Below are positions 29,623-33,393 of a DNA stretch of 33,393 bases, piece after piece. This stretch comes from Planctomycetaceae bacterium (GTDB taxonomy: Bacteria > Planctomycetota > Planctomycetia > Pirellulales > Pirellulaceae). Positions within the stretch are counted from its first letter, which is position 1; every line of letters starts with the position of its first letter. The stretch covers positions 1 to 33,393 of the forward strand of contig RECD01000131.1 in NCBI GenBank assembly GCA_007694185.1, written 5' to 3'. The notes below the pieces were generated by a model. It ran no database searches. It saw only the letters and a list, made by a program, of their open reading frames with translations, and was not told the DNA's origin. The position numbers were made by a program, and so were the translations under genes.

Positions 29623-30199
29623 CGTTCAACTCCCGTAGCCGTCACTCGCAAGTTCCGCCCAAATCTGCCCAAGGCCGCTCGACCAGTTGATTGCCCGATC
29701 GATTCCCGCCCGGGCATCTCAAAAGCCGAGATTGTATCACCCCTCACCTACTCCCGCCCGCCCCCGCTGCTCCCTCCTTTAGCCCAAAGCCGATCAAACT
29801 CCCAATTCGAGCATCGTGCAGGACCCCGTTCTCGTGCTCAGGCGGGAAGCGACGGTGTTCTGCTCTTGATCGAAAGGAGCAACGGCAAGCGGACCCCAAA
29901 AGGACCACGCACGGTCCGTTGAGACCGTTGGTCCGACTGAGGTGAAAAGCTGGCAGACCGGAAAGCTGAGCGGTAAAATCATCATGTTGAACCGGTTGCC
30001 GCTCAGCGGCCCAATCAAGCTCAACGGCTCAATCAAGGCGGAATTCCTCGCTCATCGACGAGACAATCCTGCTCTGCTCGTGGTGCAAAAAATAGCGCAA
30101 CCTTACACAGACCCAGGCTCTTGGACCGGCGGCGACCTCGCTGAATTGATGCATTGATGCACTTCGCCCATGTGACCACTGTCGATGCGATCGCGATCG
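29623..30199. other. gene-free region (~580 bp)
   Basis: Two short frames overlap here on opposite strands (29794-30036 minus, 29942-30157 plus) and neither looks convincing. Visible structures are a 9-bp inverted repeat GCTGAGCGG/CCGCTCAGC (29965-29973 and 29999-30007) with a 25-nt loop, and an 8-bp tandem duplication TTGATGCA near 30146-30161. The 5' part should contain the aldo/keto reductase promoter. Confidence 0.4.
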
Positions 30200-30274
30200 T
30201 TAGATTGCTGTGGCCGCTTCCACGGCTTCAGGGCCCTTAGGATCGAGCGATTCATAAGTCACGCCTTTTTCCAT
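30200..30274 (-). CDS. candidate 24-residue small ORF downstream of DUF2254
   Basis: The ATG at 30274 encodes MEKGVTYESLDPKGPEAVEA plus four residues. GGAG lies 6 nt upstream, one of the better ribosome sites in the window. The same frame is open back to the DUF2254 stop codon at 30338, giving 45 sense codons after that stop with a protein-like translation (DRPLFYWLNFSHLWTLPPER). It could be a genuine small protein, a remnant of a lost gene, or a readthrough extension of DUF2254. No homologue is known to me. Confidence 0.3.
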   Translation of the reverse strand: MEKGVTYESLDPKGPEAVEAATAI

Positions 30275-30337
30275 GTTCCGCTCCGGCGGAAGAGTCCAGA
30301 GGTGCGAAAAATTGAGCCAGTAAAAAAGCGGCCGATC

Positions 30338-31690
30338 CTAAGTCCGTGAAGGAGAACCGGGGGGGCGTCCGCTCGGCACGTTGAGAATTTGGGCCAGCCG
30401 CACCGAGGCGACTTTGACACCCGCCAAATCGTGAGGCAAAGGGATCGTGCGTTCGGCCACGTCGACGATCCGGTCGGCCTGCTTCTGCAGTGATTGCCGC
30501 CGCCGGATGTTGGCCGTTTGGCCGGCGATGACTTCCAGCGTCTCGAGTTGGCGCGTTAAGATGGCGACGTTTCCTCCCGCGTTCTGCCGGATCTGGTCAA
30601 AGCCTTCTGCCAACAGGCTTTCGAAGCACGGGCCTCGGGCGATGACACGCAATTCACCCTTGTCCAAACGCTGAGACTTAGGTATCCGCCGACCCGCAAG
30701 TCGGGTGAGGATCGCCCCCAGATAATCGACGCACATCACAGCGGTCGTGGTATCGTTGATTCCGGGCGACAGTGCTTTCATGGCGACGTCTACAATCTGG
30801 CGGACACCGAAACCGACATCCTGTTCCACCGTCCGCTGGCGACTGATGACAAAAACCTCCTTCAGTTCGTCCGTTGCCTCATCATTCGACCCGGTCGGAT
30901 CAGCCACGGAAATCAGTGGAGAGCCCTCGATGACGAATTCGCCAATCCCCCGTTCCATCCGCACCATGCTCGCATGCTTCCGAGCCCAAGCCAGCAGCGC
31001 GTCCCCGTCGACGCTTTCGATGTAGCCCGTCTTCCCTGCGACGATGGCGGACCAAGACTGCCCATCGATCACCGCGGCCTGGTCGCAGAGCAAGTCTTCG
31101 TCCGCGTCGTCACCCAGCCCTTCGGGAAACAGGTGATCGACGGCCGCGATCGAGTCCTCGGCGGCCGCGGCGATGATGGTCGAGGCTTGGATGGACATCG
31201 AGATGTGATGGATGAAGTAGATCAGGAAGCCGATCCCGACGAATGCCAGAACCAACCCGCCCAGCACCGCCAACGACGGCACGAATGCCCCTTCATCGCC
31301 CGCACGGATGGTCCGGAGCACCACCAGGCAGTAGGCGAAGTTGCCGACAAACACGCCGAGCACGACCTGGTTCATGCGGTCACGCATGAAGTTGCGAAGG
31401 ACCCGCGACGTGTACTGACTCGAAGTCAACGAGAGGGCGACGATGGTGATCGAGAACACCACCCCGGCCACCGTGATCATCGAGCTGGCGACGGCCGTGA
31501 GTAGGTCGCGAGAACCGGCCGCTCCGGCATCGAAGAGCAGAGGCCATCTTTTGTCCACAGGCAGTTCTAAGTTCGCGTCCATTGCGATTAGGCCGCTAGC
31601 AAGCCCTATCGCACCCAGAACGATCAGCGTGGGAACGAACCAGAAGCTTGCCCGCGTCTGTTGCCACCAATACTGCGGCTTTAAGGTCAT
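30338..31690 (-). CDS. DUF2254 family membrane protein
   Basis: The protein has 450 residues. Four membrane helices lie in the first third (about 16-36, 62-90, 108-128 and 137-162), the second and third joined by the family motif SLTSSQYTSRVLRNFMRD. The C-terminal two-thirds is soluble and includes the conserved ALSPGINDTTTAVMCVDYLG segment. The function of DUF2254 is not known. Its ATG overlaps the stop of the upstream BON-MscS gene by 4 nt (ATGA), so the two are translated in a coupled way and probably act together in envelope or osmotic stress. Confidence 0.93.
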   Translation of the reverse strand: MTLKPQYWWQQTRASFWFVPTLIVLGAIGLASGLIAMDANLELPVDKRWPLLFDAGAAGSRDLLTAVASSMITVAGVVFSITIVALSLTSSQYTSRVLRNFMRDRMNQVVLGVFVGNFAYCLVVLRTIRAGDEGAFVPSLAVLGGLVLAFVGIGFLIYFIHHISMSIQASTIIAAAAEDSIAAVDHLFPEGLGDDADEDLLCDQAAVIDGQSWSAIVAGKTGYIESVDGDALLAWARKHASMVRMERGIGEFVIEGSPLISVADPTGSNDEATDELKEVFVISRQRTVEQDVGFGVRQIVDVAMKALSPGINDTTTAVMCVDYLGAILTRLAGRRIPKSQRLDKGELRVIARGPCFESLLAEGFDQIRQNAGGNVAILTRQLETLEVIAGQTANIRRRQSLQKQADRIVDVAERTIPLPHDLAGVKVASVRLAQILNVPSGRPPGSPSRT

Positions 31691-33216
31691 TTGCCGGCCC
31701 CTTCTCCGAAACCGCCCTGCCCCTTCGCGATCCCATTCATGACGGTCGTCCCAATCGGATCTGCCAACAGATTCTCTCCGTCGTTCAACGGCTGCACATG
31801 CCGTGCTTGTTCCTTGATCACGCCGGCTTCACTGACTAGCCCGCCTTCCGCTTTCGTCGACGCCGCATCGAATGCTTCTGGCGGCGGTGGGCCAGGAACC
31901 CGCTCGACCGGACCGAGAGCGTTGTCTTCCGGTTTTCCGTTAACCATGGTGCCCGGGATGCCTTGGGGAAAGACGATCTCACGGGCCTCATCGGGCATCG
32001 TGATGCCGTGTTTCTGAAAGGCGAGTTTCACCAGGCGGATCACCGAGGATCGTACTTTCAACCAACTGTATTCGCGGCCGTTGAGCCAAAAGAAGACCCG
32101 CAGGTTGACAGTCGATCTGTCCAAGCTATCCACCAGCACCAACGGTTCGGGGTCGTTCAACACCGCCGGGTGGTCCGCCAACACGTTCCGTGCGATCTCT
32201 TGGGCCTCGTTGATTGAGTCGTTGTAGCCGATGCCGACAATAAATTCTTCGCGCCGATTGGCGTTGGTCGTGAAGTTGCGGAGGTTGTTCTTATAAACGC
32301 TGGCGTTCGGGATCTGCACCAGGTTGCCGTCGAGGTTCATCAAGATCGTCGTGCGCACGTTCAATTGCTGCACGTAACCCGTCACGCCCGTGATCTCGAC
32401 CAAATCGCCCGTCTCGAAAGGCCGCTGCATGCTGAGGAAGATGCTTGCCAGGAAGTTCTCGGTGATATCGCGAAAGGCGATGCCGACGGCCAGACCGATC
32501 AGGCCGGTGCCGCCGACTACGGTGAGGGCCAATTGGGTCAGTCCGGAAACTCGCAGAATGATATAGACGCCGATGAGGAAAACCAGCACTCCCATCCCCC
32601 GGGCTATCACATTACGCAGCAACCTCGCCTGTATCTTTTGGCGAAGGAACATCCGCGTTCCTCGCGTCGCCAACACACCGGTTGCCGCTGACAGCGTCAG
32701 GATGAGCAGCCCGAAGAAGAAAAAGGGGAGCGAACGGACAAAGTCACGCCACAGGACAAGCGAAGCCCGCCAAGCAGGGCTGAAATCCCAGACCGAAGGC
32801 TCGAGCACCTCGATCCGGTTGGCCACCGCGGCGACGTCCTGCGTGTTCCGCGCCAGATCGCCGGCCCATCTCCTCAGCTCGTCGGTTTCAGCCTGGCCGT
32901 TGAGGAACACGACTCCCTCTCTGACCTCGACTCCCGGTTCGGTGAACCAACCGGTGGCATCCAGGACGCTTTGCAGCCGCTTACGAATCTCGTCATCAAA
33001 CGCGACGGGGTTGACATCGACCTTCGTGGGTGCCGTGGCGAGGTCGTCCCTATCAGCGGCTGAGGCCTCCGCCTGCCCGCCGACCGCGTCGCCTGGCGAT
33101 TGCGCCCTGAGCGGCGATGCCATCACGCCGCAAAGACAGCCGATCATCGCCGTGGTGAACACCAACCGAAAGCAACGGCCGGCCACCGCACGCCAACTCG
33201 CGCTGGAAAACATCAT
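31687..33216 (-). CDS. MscS-type mechanosensitive channel with N-terminal BON domain
   Basis: The protein has 509 residues from the ATG at 33216, with GAGG upstream; an adjacent ATG at 33213 would remove one residue. A signal peptide (1-39, ending PLRAQ) is followed by a BON domain (about 73-138; EIRKRLQSVLDATGWF, VVFLNGQAETDELRRWAGDL). Three membrane helices follow (162-182, 203-222 and the pore helix 229-248). Next comes the MscS beta domain (AFRDITENFLASIFLSMQRP, GDLVEITGVTGYVQQL, LVQIPNASVYKNNLRNF). A Pro/Glu-rich tail (about 415-509) is unlike the usual end. The BON domain should be periplasmic and may bind envelope components, gating the channel on osmotic downshift. Confidence 0.94.
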   Translation of the reverse strand: MMFSSASWRAVAGRCFRLVFTTAMIGCLCGVMASPLRAQSPGDAVGGQAEASAADRDDLATAPTKVDVNPVAFDDEIRKRLQSVLDATGWFTEPGVEVREGVVFLNGQAETDELRRWAGDLARNTQDVAAVANRIEVLEPSVWDFSPAWRASLVLWRDFVRSLPFFFFGLLILTLSAATGVLATRGTRMFLRQKIQARLLRNVIARGMGVLVFLIGVYIILRVSGLTQLALTVVGGTGLIGLAVGIAFRDITENFLASIFLSMQRPFETGDLVEITGVTGYVQQLNVRTTILMNLDGNLVQIPNASVYKNNLRNFTTNANRREEFIVGIGYNDSINEAQEIARNVLADHPAVLNDPEPLVLVDSLDRSTVNLRVFFWLNGREYSWLKVRSSVIRLVKLAFQKHGITMPDEAREIVFPQGIPGTMVNGKPEDNALGPVERVPGPPPPEAFDAASTKAEGGLVSEAGVIKEQARHVQPLNDGENLLADPIGTTVMNGIAKGQGGFGEGAGK

Positions 33217-33256
33217 CCATGCCTCGGCTCACGCCAAACTCGGCCACGCCCAAAAA

Positions 33257-33284
33257 GCAAATCAACCACGGGCAAATCAACCAC
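33257..33284. repeat. 13-bp direct repeat upstream of the MscS gene
   Basis: GCAAATCAACCAC occurs at 33257-33269 and 33272-33284, with a period of 15 bp, about 40-70 bp upstream of the channel start. This is the promoter or leader region of the BON-MscS/DUF2254 operon, so the pair could be a regulator site; it may also be a chance duplication. Confidence 0.5.
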
Positions 33285-33393
33285 CGATTTTGGTGTTGCC
33301 GGTAGTTACCACGCGAAGCCGTTCGTTTGTTCAAGCTACCACAAACCGCAATTCGCCGCACGGTGACGGACTAGCCGCAGAAGTTTGTCGGGT

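Overview
The window looks like chromosomal DNA of a planctomycete, most likely of the Pirellulaceae/Rhodopirellula type. The evidence is a paired DUF1501 / DUF1549-DUF1553 (planctomycete cytochrome) operon, a Ser/Thr kinase with an HCDVKP catalytic loop and a WD40-like sensor, a sigma-70 factor with an unusual helix-turn-helix N-terminus, secreted proteins with no familiar family, and a small membrane protein beginning MANPYEPS. The DNA is GC-rich with strong GC3 bias, so many long antisense frames are open but not genes. The assignment is inference from gene content; there is no rRNA or tRNA in the window to confirm it.

Layout, left to right. 1-315 (-): 5' part of a small membrane protein. 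833-5134 (+): a very large exported ten-CXXCH cytochrome fused to an LVIVD-type beta-propeller. 5215-5274: a perfect 27-bp inverted repeat. 5361-8093 (+): membrane Ser/Thr kinase with a WD40-like extracytoplasmic region. 8143-13599 (-): convergent housekeeping block, in transcription order two exported proteins of unknown function, rpmA (L27), a terminator-like palindrome, obg and coaX. 13600-14510: long gene-free stretch. 14511-16178 (+): multi-HTH sigma-70 factor with a clear terminator. 16250-17340: repeat-bearing region with small membrane ORFs. 17340-18486: a dead IS1380-like element that keeps both terminal repeats. 18610-22512 (-): cytochrome/DUF1549/DUF1553 gene followed by DUF1501. 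22942-26857 (+): SNF2-family ATPase followed by a SWIM zinc-finger protein with a histone H1-like lysine tail. 27170-29622 (-): a DUF1186-like/SEC-C protein and an aldo/keto reductase. 30338-33216 (-): BON-MscS mechanosensitive channel overlapping a DUF2254 membrane protein, with a 24-codon candidate ORF behind it.

Functional groups: (i) envelope redox and polymer-associated planctomycete proteins (multiheme-LVIVD protein, DUF1501 and DUF1549/1553 pair); (ii) translation, ribosome assembly and CoA synthesis (rpmA, obg, coaX); (iii) signalling and transcription (kinase, sigma factor); (iv) a chromatin-remodelling-like pair (SNF2 plus SWIM); (v) osmotic or envelope stress (MscS, DUF2254). The most unusual items are the multiheme-propeller fusion, the three-HTH sigma factor, the SNF2/SWIM-H1-tail pair, and the altered G4 motif of Obg. 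I saw no CRISPR array, tRNA, rRNA, prophage or recognisable defence island.
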